Assembly (NCBI GenBank): GCA_040403095.1
Contig: JBBALI010000019.1
Span: forward strand, 6,713-70,712
Origin: JAQVCM01 sp040403095
Lineage (GTDB): Bacteria > Bacteroidota > Bacteroidia > Flavobacteriales_D > Crocinitomicaceae
DNA: 64,000 nt
Direction: 5' to 3'
Shown: positions 39,974-47,273 of the stretch, piece after piece
Layout: every line of letters begins with the position of its first letter
Position numbering within the stretch: position 1 is the stretch's first letter
Made by a program: the position numbers and the translations under genes
Notes under the pieces: model-generated
Databases searched by the model: none
The model's input: only the letters and a program-made list of their open reading frames with translations
Told to the model about the DNA's origin: nothing

Positions 39974-40609
39974 TTACAATAATCCTTTCTCAAGTAGTTT
40001 AATTTTGTTTCTTCCCAAAATTACAAGACCATCATCCTCCATTTGCTTGAGAAGTCTTGAAACAACTACTCTTGCAGTTCCGAGTTCAATGGCTAATTGC
40101 TCATGAGTTATAAAAATCGTATCATTTTGAGCCATTTCAACTTTTTGACGAACGGAAGCTAAAATTCTTTCATCCATTTTTTTGAACGCAATCGCATTCA
40201 CAACTTCTAGTAGATTATCATAACATTTGTAATAAATTCTGAAAATATAATCTAACCATTCTGGATGCTCTCTATTTAGAATAGCAACGGTTGTTACAGG
40301 AACAAACAAAACCGTTGTATCACCCTCTGCAGTTGCTTTTATTCTGCTAATCTGATCGTTCAAACTACCTAAAAAACCCATGATGCAACAATCTCCAGGT
40401 TTGATGTAATAAAGTAAAATTTCTTTTCCATCATCGTCTGTTCTCATTACTTTAATGCAACCGCTTTTGACAATTGGAATGGAATTAATAAACGCATTTT
40501 CGTTAATAATAATTTCACCATTAGAAAATGATTTTTCTAATCCAGTGGACAATAATTTATCAATTATTGAGGGAGCAGTTTTGAACTCTTGAATATTTTG
40601 AAGTTCCAT
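39974..40609 (-). CDS. Crp/Fnr-family transcriptional regulator, copy 2
   Basis: A 211-residue paralogue of the regulator at 14806-15426. Shared segments include F-S-N-G-E-I-I-I-N-E-N-A-F-I-N-S-I-P-I-V, G-K-E-I-L-L-Y-Y-I-K-P-G-D-C-C-I-M-G-F-L-G-S, the dimer helix (N-L-L-E-V-V-N-A-I-A-F-K-K-M-D-E-R) and the HTH (T-H-E-Q-L-A-I-E-L-G-T-A-R-V-V-V-S-R-L-L-K-Q-M). The phosphate cassette of CRP is not kept, and two adjacent cysteines take its place. No iron-sulfur cysteines of the FNR N-terminus are seen. Two palindromes of the same geometry as the rhodanese operator lie 130-220 bases upstream, pointing to autoregulation. Confidence 0.92.
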   Translation of the reverse strand: MELQNIQEFKTAPSIIDKLLSTGLEKSFSNGEIIINENAFINSIPIVKSGCIKVMRTDDDGKEILLYYIKPGDCCIMGFLGSLNDQISRIKATAEGDTTVLFVPVTTVAILNREHPEWLDYIFRIYYKCYDNLLEVVNAIAFKKMDERILASVRQKVEMAQNDTIFITHEQLAIELGTARVVVSRLLKQMEDDGLVILGRNKIKLLEKGLL

Positions 40610-40736
40610 GTTGAATCAAAATTTTTCGCCACTTTAACGAATTTTCTTTCCTAAGAAATCCATCAGTTAAAGTAGTAGCGCAGTATTTTACTTGTTTTTA
40701 TCCAAAACAAATATAAACTATATATTTAATTTGTTT

Positions 40737-40752
40737 AGTAACTTATGTTACA
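40737..40752. promoter_or_regulatory. Crp/Fnr-type palindrome, distal to crp copy 2
   Basis: AGTAACTTATGTTACA: GTAAC and GTTAC halves with a 4-base spacer, the same 16-base geometry as the sites at 15664 and 40817, with one outer mismatch. Confidence 0.5.
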
Positions 40753-40816
40753 CAATTTAAAAAAAATTTAAAAATTAAAGTGTTATCAATCAACTTGTTA
40801 ATTAAATCTGTTGTTC

Positions 40817-40832
40817 TGTAACACAAGTTACA
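40817..40832. promoter_or_regulatory. Crp/Fnr-type palindrome
   Basis: TGTAACACAAGTTACA is a perfect 6-bp inverted repeat with a 4-base spacer. It differs from the rhodanese-cluster operator (TGTGAC-N4-GTCACA) only at the fourth base of each half plus the spacer. It lies about 200 bases upstream of the Crp/Fnr gene on the reverse strand. Confidence 0.6.
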
Positions 40833-40951
40833 TAAAATTACATTTTTTACATAAGTGTTTTATTTTTAGGTTTTGTGAAAAAATAATTTCTTGTTCTTGA
40901 AAAAGAGTTTTTGTTATTCAAAAAAAAAATAAAATCGACCAATACACAAAA

Positions 40952-40977
40952 AATGCAGATGAAAATTCACCTGCATT
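40952..40977 (-). terminator. Rho-independent terminator of acs
   Basis: AATGCAG and CTGCATT with inner TGAA/TTCA pairing form a stem of 11 pairs with one mismatch; on the reverse strand it runs into TTTTTT. Confidence 0.85.
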
Positions 40978-41007
40978 AAAACCTCAAATTTATATTGAAA
41001 TTGGTTC

Positions 41008-42924
41008 CTAAATTTTTCCTACGATAATTTCTTCCACCACAGCAGGATCTAATAAAGTTGAAGTATCTCCTACATTTGCAAAATCGTTTTCAGCAATTTT
41101 TCTTAAAATTCTTCGCATGATCTTACCACTTCTGGTTTTTGGTAAACCTGTAACAAATTGAATTTTGTCAGGTTTTGCAATAGGCCCAATGATTCTTGAA
41201 ACGGTTTGAATAATGTCCTGACGAATCAAATCTGGGTCTTCCAAATTTCCTTCATAAATCAAGAAAGCATAAATTCCTTGTCCTTTCAAATCATGCGGAT
41301 ATCCAACGATGGCACTTTCAATCACACCTGCGTGCATGTTCATTGCATTTTCCAATTCTGCAGTTCCAATTCGATGTCCACTGACATTCAACACATCATC
41401 TACTCGACCCGTAATTTTGTAATTGCCATTTTCATCACGCATGGCACCGTCGCCAGTAAAATACATGTTTTCATAAGTTGAAAAATACGTTTGTTTGCAT
41501 CTTTCGTGGTCTTTATAAGTCGTTCTAATAATTGACGGCCAAGGTTGTTTGATACATAAATTTCCAGAAACACTGTTTCCTTCAATTTCTTTTCCATTTT
41601 CATCCACCAAGCAAGGAAAAACGCCCGGCATTGGCAAAGTTGCTGTTCCAGGAATCGCTGGCGTCACACCTGCTAAATTGGTAATCATGATTGCACCCGT
41701 TTCCGTTTGCCACCAAGTGTCTACAATCGGACATTTTCCTTTTCCTATGTGTTGATCATACCAATGCCATGCTTCTTCATTGATTGGTTCACCAACACTT
41801 CCCAACACTTTCAAGGACGATAAATCTTTCCCTTTCAAAGGTTCTAATCCAAATCCCATCAAACTTCTAATGGCTGTTGGCGCTGTATATAAAGTGTTTA
41901 CTTTGTATTTGTCAATGATGTCCCAAAAACGACCAGCGTCTGGCCAAGTTGGAATTCCTTCAAAAATAACAGTTGTTGCACCAGCGCTTAATGGTCCGTA
42001 CAAAATGTAACTGTGTCCGGTAATCCAACCAATATCTGCTGTGCAAAAGAAAATGTCTCCTGGATTGTATTGAAATGCATTGACGAACGAATAATTGGTG
42101 TTCACCATATATCCAGCCGTTGAATGCACAACACCTTTTGGTTTTCCTGTCGAACCTGAAGTGTAAAGTATAAATAAAGGATCTTCAGCATCCATTGGCT
42201 CTGCATCAAAATATTTCAAGCCCAACGTTTCCACTTTTTTGATTTCTTCTTCCCACCAAACGTCTCTTCCTTTGATCATACTCACAGGAATTCTTGTTCT
42301 GGTGCAAACGATAACTCTTTTTACAAATGGACAAGCAATCAAAGCATCATCAATCACACTTTTCAACGGAATGTCTTTTTGACCTCTGAATGCACCGTCG
42401 CAGGTAACAATAAATTCTGCTTTCGCATCTAACAATCTGTCAGCAATACTTTGCGCTGAAAATCCACCAAAAATAACTGAATGAATCGCACCAATTCTAG
42501 CGCAAGCCAATACTGCAATCGCCAATTCGGGAATCATTCCCATGTAAATACAAACTGGATCGCCTTTTTTTACTCCATTGTTTTTTAACACATGGGCAAA
42601 TTGAGATACTTTTCGATGCAAATCTTTGTAGGTCAAAACACGGTGATGCTCTTCTGGATCATTGGGCTCCCAAATGATTGCAGGACGATCTCCAATAGAT
42701 TCAATGTGTCTGTCTAAGCAGTTTTCAGTGATATTTAACGAGGCACCTTTGAACCATTCAACTTTTGGTTCTTGAAAATTCCAGTTCAATACACTGTCCC
42801 ATTTCTTTTTCCAAGTAAAATTTTCACCGATTTCTCCCCAAAATGCTTCTGGTTGTTGGATGCTTTTTTCGTAAGCTTCCTTGTATTCTTCTAAAGAAGT
42901 GATTTGATAAGGATACTTTTTCAT
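41008..42924 (-). CDS. acs: Acetyl-CoA synthetase
   Basis: Acs activates acetate to acetyl-CoA through acetyl-AMP. The 638-residue product has the normal length. Motifs: P-loop-like Y-T-S-G-S-T-G-K-P-K-G (about residue 255), V-D-T-W-W-Q-T-E-T-G (about 405; acetate pocket Trp), Y-F-T-G-D-G-A-x-R-D (about 490) and the C-terminal P-K-T-R-S-G-K-I-M-R-R-I-L-R, whose Lys is the usual acetylation site. It is divergent from a zinc-ribbon regulator and beyond it lie a porin, a symporter and a sensor kinase, so the region is an acetate-use island. The 213-base divergent region (42925-43137) likely holds both promoters. Confidence 0.97.
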   Translation of the reverse strand: MKKYPYQITSLEEYKEAYEKSIQQPEAFWGEIGENFTWKKKWDSVLNWNFQEPKVEWFKGASLNITENCLDRHIESIGDRPAIIWEPNDPEEHHRVLTYKDLHRKVSQFAHVLKNNGVKKGDPVCIYMGMIPELAIAVLACARIGAIHSVIFGGFSAQSIADRLLDAKAEFIVTCDGAFRGQKDIPLKSVIDDALIACPFVKRVIVCTRTRIPVSMIKGRDVWWEEEIKKVETLGLKYFDAEPMDAEDPLFILYTSGSTGKPKGVVHSTAGYMVNTNYSFVNAFQYNPGDIFFCTADIGWITGHSYILYGPLSAGATTVIFEGIPTWPDAGRFWDIIDKYKVNTLYTAPTAIRSLMGFGLEPLKGKDLSSLKVLGSVGEPINEEAWHWYDQHIGKGKCPIVDTWWQTETGAIMITNLAGVTPAIPGTATLPMPGVFPCLVDENGKEIEGNSVSGNLCIKQPWPSIIRTTYKDHERCKQTYFSTYENMYFTGDGAMRDENGNYKITGRVDDVLNVSGHRIGTAELENAMNMHAGVIESAIVGYPHDLKGQGIYAFLIYEGNLEDPDLIRQDIIQTVSRIIGPIAKPDKIQFVTGLPKTRSGKIMRRILRKIAENDFANVGDTSTLLDPAVVEEIIVGKI

Positions 42925-43137
42925 ACTCTTTTTAAATTGATTTATAGTGTTTTATAGTTTTTCTCGCGATCTCAACTTCAATTGTAAATAAATACAACAA
43001 CTTATTGGTTGCGAATTTAGACGATTGAAATAGAATTAAAAGTTAAAATTGAATTTATCTTGCTAAATTGATATAGTTATGTAAATTTAATATACTTGTT
43101 CTTGTATGTTTGTATTAATATTTGAAAATTATCACAG

Positions 43138-43557
43138 ATGAAACTCAACAAATGTCCTAAATGTCAGCACAATGTAACCATTAAAAGTGGAATTGTAAAA
43201 GGAAGACAGCGGTATCAATGCAAAAATTGCAAATACTTTTTCACAGTAATGAAAGATGGGAAACAGATTGATCCATACTATGTAATCAAGGCTTTACAAC
43301 TGTATATTGAAGGTGTAAGTTTGAGAGAAATCGAGCGATTAATTGGCGTAAGTCACGTATCAGTAATGAATTGGGTGAAAAAATACAAGATTCAAGCACC
43401 TGAAAACACAGACTACCACCCAACATACAAAGTGTTAAAGCACAGTGAATTAATAGAGTTTTTGAGCGACAGAGAACAAATAAAAGATGCAGGTATGATC
43501 ATCACCGAATTAGGTGACAAATACATGCTAATTAAATGGGAAAAATTCAAGAAATAA
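43138..43557 (+). CDS. IS1-type zinc-ribbon/HTH protein, probably a regulator
   Basis: A 139-residue protein with an N-terminal zinc ribbon (C-P-K-C and C-K-N-C-K-Y-F-F, as in IS1 InsA) followed by an HTH (A-L-Q-L-Y-I-E-G-V-S-L-R-E-I-E-R-L-I-G-V-S-H-V-S-V-M-N-W-V). It resembles the InsA half of IS1 transposase but has no InsB/DDE domain, no terminal inverted repeats and no target duplication, so it is more likely a domesticated DNA-binding protein. It is divergent from acs and upstream of a porin, symporter and sensor kinase; control of this acetate island is inferred. The palindrome AGTATACT lies just downstream (43576-43583), and TATACTT lies just upstream (43091-43097). Confidence 0.8.
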   Translation: MKLNKCPKCQHNVTIKSGIVKGRQRYQCKNCKYFFTVMKDGKQIDPYYVIKALQLYIEGVSLREIERLIGVSHVSVMNWVKKYKIQAPENTDYHPTYKVLKHSELIEFLSDREQIKDAGMIITELGDKYMLIKWEKFKK

Positions 43558-43662
43558 AGGCTTTGTTGAAAATTAAGTATACTAATTAACAGATAAATAC
43601 ATTCGCTATTGTTTTAGTCATTCTTTACTTCACATTTGAATCGAAATTAAAACCCCGATTCT

Positions 43663-45105
43663 ATGAAAAGTAATTACAAAATCAAGCTTCTAGTATTCTT
43701 TGTCGTCAGTTTATGCTGGCAAATGAATGCAAAAGCACAAGGAACAGATAATTACGGAAGTGGACTAAAAATCAATTTAGATACCACTGGTAAAAAGTTT
43801 GTTCGAATCATCACCTGGCACCAAGTTTGGCTTCGAGTGAATGAAAACAATCCAGGTTCCACCATCAACGGTCAAAAATCCGCAGGACAAGCAGACATGA
43901 GTTTGCGCAGATCGAGATTTTTGATTTATTCTCAAATCAATCCAAATTTCTTGATTCTAACCCATTTTGGAATCAACAATGCCAACCAAATCAGCGGTGG
44001 AGGTGTTGGACAGGGAGCAAACGCAGGCGCAACTTCGATTGACGGGAAAAAACCGCAAATGTTTATCCATGATGCCTATGTAGAACACAGACTATACAAA
44101 GATGCGCTGTTCATGGGTGGCGGTTTACACTATTGGCAAGGACCTTCAAGAATGACAGGAACCTCAACCTTAAACTTCTTGGGCATTGATTCTCCGATTT
44201 TCAGTTGGGAAAACATTGATGCAACTGATCAATTTGCACGTCAATACGGTTTGTATTTCAAAGGAAAATTATTGAAAGGAAAAAAATTAGATTATCGCGT
44301 TGCGGTCAATTTTCCATTCGCCATAGGAAAAGGTAACGCGCAAGGTGCTTTGGATACCCTTTCAGCTAGAAATGGTTTGAATTTATCTTCTTACAAAATT
44401 GGCGGTCAACCAAATCCAGCATTTACTGGTTATTTCCAATATCAATTTTTAGATGTAGAAAGCAATTTGTTGCCGTTCAACGTGGGTACTTATTTGGGAA
44501 CAAAAAAAGTTTTCAATGTCGGCGCGGGATTTTACCAGCATTCAAATGCGATGTGGACAACCAGTTTAAACACAGCCACCAACAAAGTTGATACAACTAC
44601 ACACAATCAATTGAATGTTTCTGCGGATGTTTTTTTAGATTTACCTCTAGGAAAAAAGAAAAAATCAGCGTTGACTGCTTATGCGTCATACAATTATGTG
44701 AATATGGGTAAAAACTACATTCGAAATATTGGAATCAATAACCCAACCAATGGGACGATTGCCAGTGAAGTAAGTTTCAATGGTGGCGGAAATGCCATCC
44801 CAATTATCGGAACAGGGAGTGTATTTTTTACGCAAGCGGGATTTGTTTTCCCAAAAATCAAAAACATTGGTCGCTTCCAACCTTATGCTTCTGCGATTGT
44901 CGGAAAGTATGAAAGATTGAGTGATCCGCTTTTTGTGCCAGATTTTGGATTAAATTGGTACTTGGCTGGACATTCTGCAAAAGTTACTTTTAACTATAGA
45001 ATTCGCCCTGTTTACGTGTATGAAAACCCAACACAACGATGGAGTGCAGTAAACAAAAGCACTACGAAAAATGAATTTACAGTTCAATTTCAAGTGTATT
45101 TATAA
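43663..45105 (+). CDS. Outer-membrane porin
   Basis: A 480-residue porin-like barrel with a signal peptide (MKSNYKIKLLVFFVVSLCWQ to about A-K-A, cleavage before QG). It carries R-R-S-R-F-L-I-Y-S-Q-I-N-P-N-F-L, common in phosphate/anion-type porins of Bacteroidota, and ends K-N-E-F-T-V-Q-F-Q-V-Y-L. It is followed after 38 bases by a major facilitator transporter; together they would pass a small organic acid such as acetate across the two membranes. The substrate is inferred from context. Confidence 0.8.
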   Translation: MKSNYKIKLLVFFVVSLCWQMNAKAQGTDNYGSGLKINLDTTGKKFVRIITWHQVWLRVNENNPGSTINGQKSAGQADMSLRRSRFLIYSQINPNFLILTHFGINNANQISGGGVGQGANAGATSIDGKKPQMFIHDAYVEHRLYKDALFMGGGLHYWQGPSRMTGTSTLNFLGIDSPIFSWENIDATDQFARQYGLYFKGKLLKGKKLDYRVAVNFPFAIGKGNAQGALDTLSARNGLNLSSYKIGGQPNPAFTGYFQYQFLDVESNLLPFNVGTYLGTKKVFNVGAGFYQHSNAMWTTSLNTATNKVDTTTHNQLNVSADVFLDLPLGKKKKSALTAYASYNYVNMGKNYIRNIGINNPTNGTIASEVSFNGGGNAIPIIGTGSVFFTQAGFVFPKIKNIGRFQPYASAIVGKYERLSDPLFVPDFGLNWYLAGHSAKVTFNYRIRPVYVYENPTQRWSAVNKSTTKNEFTVQFQVYL

Positions 45106-45143
45106 ATCACAAGTAAAACTAAAAATGCTATAAACTAATAATT

Positions 45144-46664
45144 ATGGATACAGTAGAAAAGAAAAACAGCATCATCAAAGTCATCGGTGCATCGTCTCTA
45201 GGGACCTTGATCGAATGGTATGACTTTTACATCTTCGGGAGTTTAGCTGGAGTCATTGGAAAACATTTATTTCCATCAGATTCAGGCGCTTCTGCCTTGA
45301 TAAATACCTTGGCGATTTTTGCCGCAGGTTTCATCGTTCGCCCATTTGGAGCTTTGGTCTTCGGAAGATTGGGTGATTTAATTGGAAGAAAATATACTTT
45401 CCTTTTGACTTTGGTTTTAATGGGAGGTTCAACCTTTTTAATCGGTTTGATTCCGTCGTATGAAAGCATTGGATATCTGGCGCCGATTTTAGTACTGATT
45501 TTGAGATTGGTTCAAGGTTTGGCACTTGGTGGCGAATATGGAGGAGCCGCAACTTATGTCGCAGAACATGCGCCGATTGGTAGAAGAGGTTATTTCACAA
45601 GTTGGATTCAAACGACTGCAACGATGGGACTTTTCTTGTCTTTGGGTGTAATCGTCTTGACACAAAACTTAATTGGTTCTGAAGCATTTGGTGCTTGGGG
45701 TTGGAGAATTCCTTTCTTGATTTCAATCTTGTTGGTGGTCGTTTCCATCTACATCAGAATGAAAATGCACGAATCTCCTCAGTTTACAAAATTGAAAACT
45801 GAAGGAAAAGTTTCTAAAAATCCTTTGAAAGAAAGTTTCAGAAATAAAGCCAATTTCAAAATGGTATTATTGGCTTTGTTTGGCGCAACAATGGGACAAG
45901 GTGTGATTTGGTACACAGGTCAATTCTACGCACAATCTTTCTTGGAAAACACTTGTAAACTTGGCTTCAACGATTCCCGTTACATTTTACTTTGGGCAAT
46001 TGCGATGGCAACTCCTTTCTTTGTGATTTTTGGTTCGTGGAGTGATAAAGTCGGAAGAAAATGGATTATGATGACCGGAATGGCGCTAGGAATTATCTTT
46101 TACAGACCGATTTACCAGCACTTTTTGGACAGTACAGATTATAAAACTTTACAGAAAACAGAATTGGTCTCCACTGGCAAATCTGAAACAAAAATGGAAT
46201 TGGTCAAAGATTCTAAAGACAGTTTGATGATCGTTAAAACTCCAATGGTATTGCAAAACGGCGCCAAATTCAACGAACTAAGAAAAACGAAAATCGCTGC
46301 TGATGGCACTAGATCCAAAGTTGAAATCACACAAGTAGACAAAGAATTATCATCAGGAAATTTCTGGATTTTTGTAGCATTGGTTTTCTTTCAAATCCTT
46401 TTAGTGACGATGGTTTACGGTCCGATTGCGGCTTTCTTGGTGGAATTGTTCCCAACCAAAATTCGCTACACTTCGATGTCTTTGCCTTACCACATTGGAA
46501 ATGGAGTTTTCGGTGGATTGGTTCCCTTTATCGCGACATTGGTTGCAAGTTTCCCTGGTTCTACTCCACTTTCAGGATTGTGGTATCCAATTGGCGTGGC
46601 ATCTTTGTGCTTGATTATCGGAACAGTTTATTTGAGCAACAAACGCCATACAACAGAAGATTAA
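45144..46664 (+). CDS. Metabolite:H+ symporter family transporter (MFS, MHS type)
   Basis: A 506-residue inner-membrane transporter with 12 helices of the ProP/ShiA-like MHS group. Motifs: S-L-G-T-L-I-E-W-Y-D-F-Y-I-F-G (first helix, family signature), G-R-L-G-D-L-I-G-R-K (loop 2-3), R-L-V-Q-G-L-A-L-G-G-E-Y-G-G (helix 4) and R-R-G-Y-F-T-S-W-I-Q-T-T-A. A long hydrophilic insert (about residues 325-410) with T-E-L-V-S-T-G-K-S-E-T-K interrupts the second half and is typical of Bacteroidota members. Context suggests acetate or another small carboxylate. It is in an operon with the porin and DUF6814-like protein. Confidence 0.93.
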   Translation: MDTVEKKNSIIKVIGASSLGTLIEWYDFYIFGSLAGVIGKHLFPSDSGASALINTLAIFAAGFIVRPFGALVFGRLGDLIGRKYTFLLTLVLMGGSTFLIGLIPSYESIGYLAPILVLILRLVQGLALGGEYGGAATYVAEHAPIGRRGYFTSWIQTTATMGLFLSLGVIVLTQNLIGSEAFGAWGWRIPFLISILLVVVSIYIRMKMHESPQFTKLKTEGKVSKNPLKESFRNKANFKMVLLALFGATMGQGVIWYTGQFYAQSFLENTCKLGFNDSRYILLWAIAMATPFFVIFGSWSDKVGRKWIMMTGMALGIIFYRPIYQHFLDSTDYKTLQKTELVSTGKSETKMELVKDSKDSLMIVKTPMVLQNGAKFNELRKTKIAADGTRSKVEITQVDKELSSGNFWIFVALVFFQILLVTMVYGPIAAFLVELFPTKIRYTSMSLPYHIGNGVFGGLVPFIATLVASFPGSTPLSGLWYPIGVASLCLIIGTVYLSNKRHTTED

Positions 46665-46694
46665 TTTCATTGTAAAACATTAAAATATAAAAAC

Positions 46695-46937
46695 ATGAGC
46701 GCAATCAAAAAATTATTAGGCATCGTTTGGATATTATTGGCTCCAACTTCAGTTGTACTAATGTTCATTCAAGCATTTGAAAAAACAAGTGCTGCCGCAG
46801 AAGGTATTGCAAGAACAAATACTGCCCTTCAATGGGGAATCATCTTATTCATTTTCATTCCAATCAGCATTGGTTTTACCATTTTTGGATTCTATTCTCT
46901 GAAAGGCGAATACGATCGATTGGATGCAGAGGAATAA
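46695..46937 (+). CDS. Two-helix small membrane protein (DUF6814-like)
   Basis: An 80-residue inner-membrane protein: M-S-A-I-K-K-L-L-G-I-V-W-I-L-L-A-P (helix 1), a short loop, then W-G-I-I-L-F-I-F-I-P-I-S-I-G-F-T-I-F-G-F-Y-S-L (helix 2) and an acidic tail. The pattern matches a small protein I know from MHS transporter operons in Bacteroidota (DUF6814, from memory). It may be an accessory subunit of the transporter. It begins 30 bases after the transporter gene. Confidence 0.75.
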   Translation: MSAIKKLLGIVWILLAPTSVVLMFIQAFEKTSAAAEGIARTNTALQWGIILFIFIPISIGFTIFGFYSLKGEYDRLDAEE

Positions 46938-46964
46938 ATATCCTGAGTTCATAGTTATCATGAT

Positions 46965-46996
46965 TACACCCGCAGCATTTTGATGTTGTGGGTGTA
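46965..46996 (+). terminator. Hairpin after the transporter operon
   Basis: TACACCCGCAGCA (46965-46977) pairs with TGTTGTGGGTGTA (46984-46996) including G-T pairs, with a 6-base loop. The following T-run is weak (GATTTTAG), so it may attenuate rather than fully stop transcription into the kinase genes. Confidence 0.55.
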
Positions 46997-47060
46997 TGAT
47001 TTTAGAGACTTTCCAAAAAATGCAATCTGTATTTCATGAATTTTTGTAATTTTAGAATAA

Positions 47061-47267
47061 ATGCAAAACAAAAAACAAATCGTCAAAGTGGGATTAATGG
47101 GGTTTTTGACCTTGTTATTGCTAAACTTTCCATTTCTATTGATTGCCAATAAAAAAGGATTTTTCGGTTCTTTTCCCAATTTGTTTTTCTACGTTTTTGG
47201 ATGCTGGATTTCCATGATTATAATTATTGCAATCACCTTAGAAAGACCTTTTCGCAAAAACAAATAA
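47061..47267 (+). CDS. Small two-helix membrane protein beside the SLC5 kinase
   Basis: A 68-residue protein with two helices (V-G-L-M-G-F-L-T-L-L-L-L-N-F-P-F-L-L and F-F-Y-V-F-G-C-W-I-S-M-I-I-I-I-A-I) and a basic tail. It stands 6 bases before the SLC5-histidine kinase gene. Small proteins of this size accompany sodium:solute symporters and SLC5-kinases and may form part of the sensor complex; I cannot name a family. Its end (T-L-E-R-P-F-R-K-N-K) faces the cytoplasm if the positive-inside rule holds. Confidence 0.7.
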   Translation: MQNKKQIVKVGLMGFLTLLLLNFPFLLIANKKGFFGSFPNLFFYVFGCWISMIIIIAITLERPFRKNK

Positions 47268-47273
47268 ACAATC

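Larger units (their letters stand above)
40610..41007. other. Spacer of 398 bases between crp copy 2 and acs
   Basis: No gene. It is very AT-rich and holds two Crp/Fnr-type palindromes (40737-40752, 40817-40832) and the acs terminator (40952-40977). Poly-A/T runs at 40880-40935 are the remaining notable content. Confidence 0.8.

Noticed and set aside
43138..43557. Intact insertion sequence IS1
   Set aside because: No DDE transposase, terminal inverted repeats or target duplications flank the zinc-ribbon gene.
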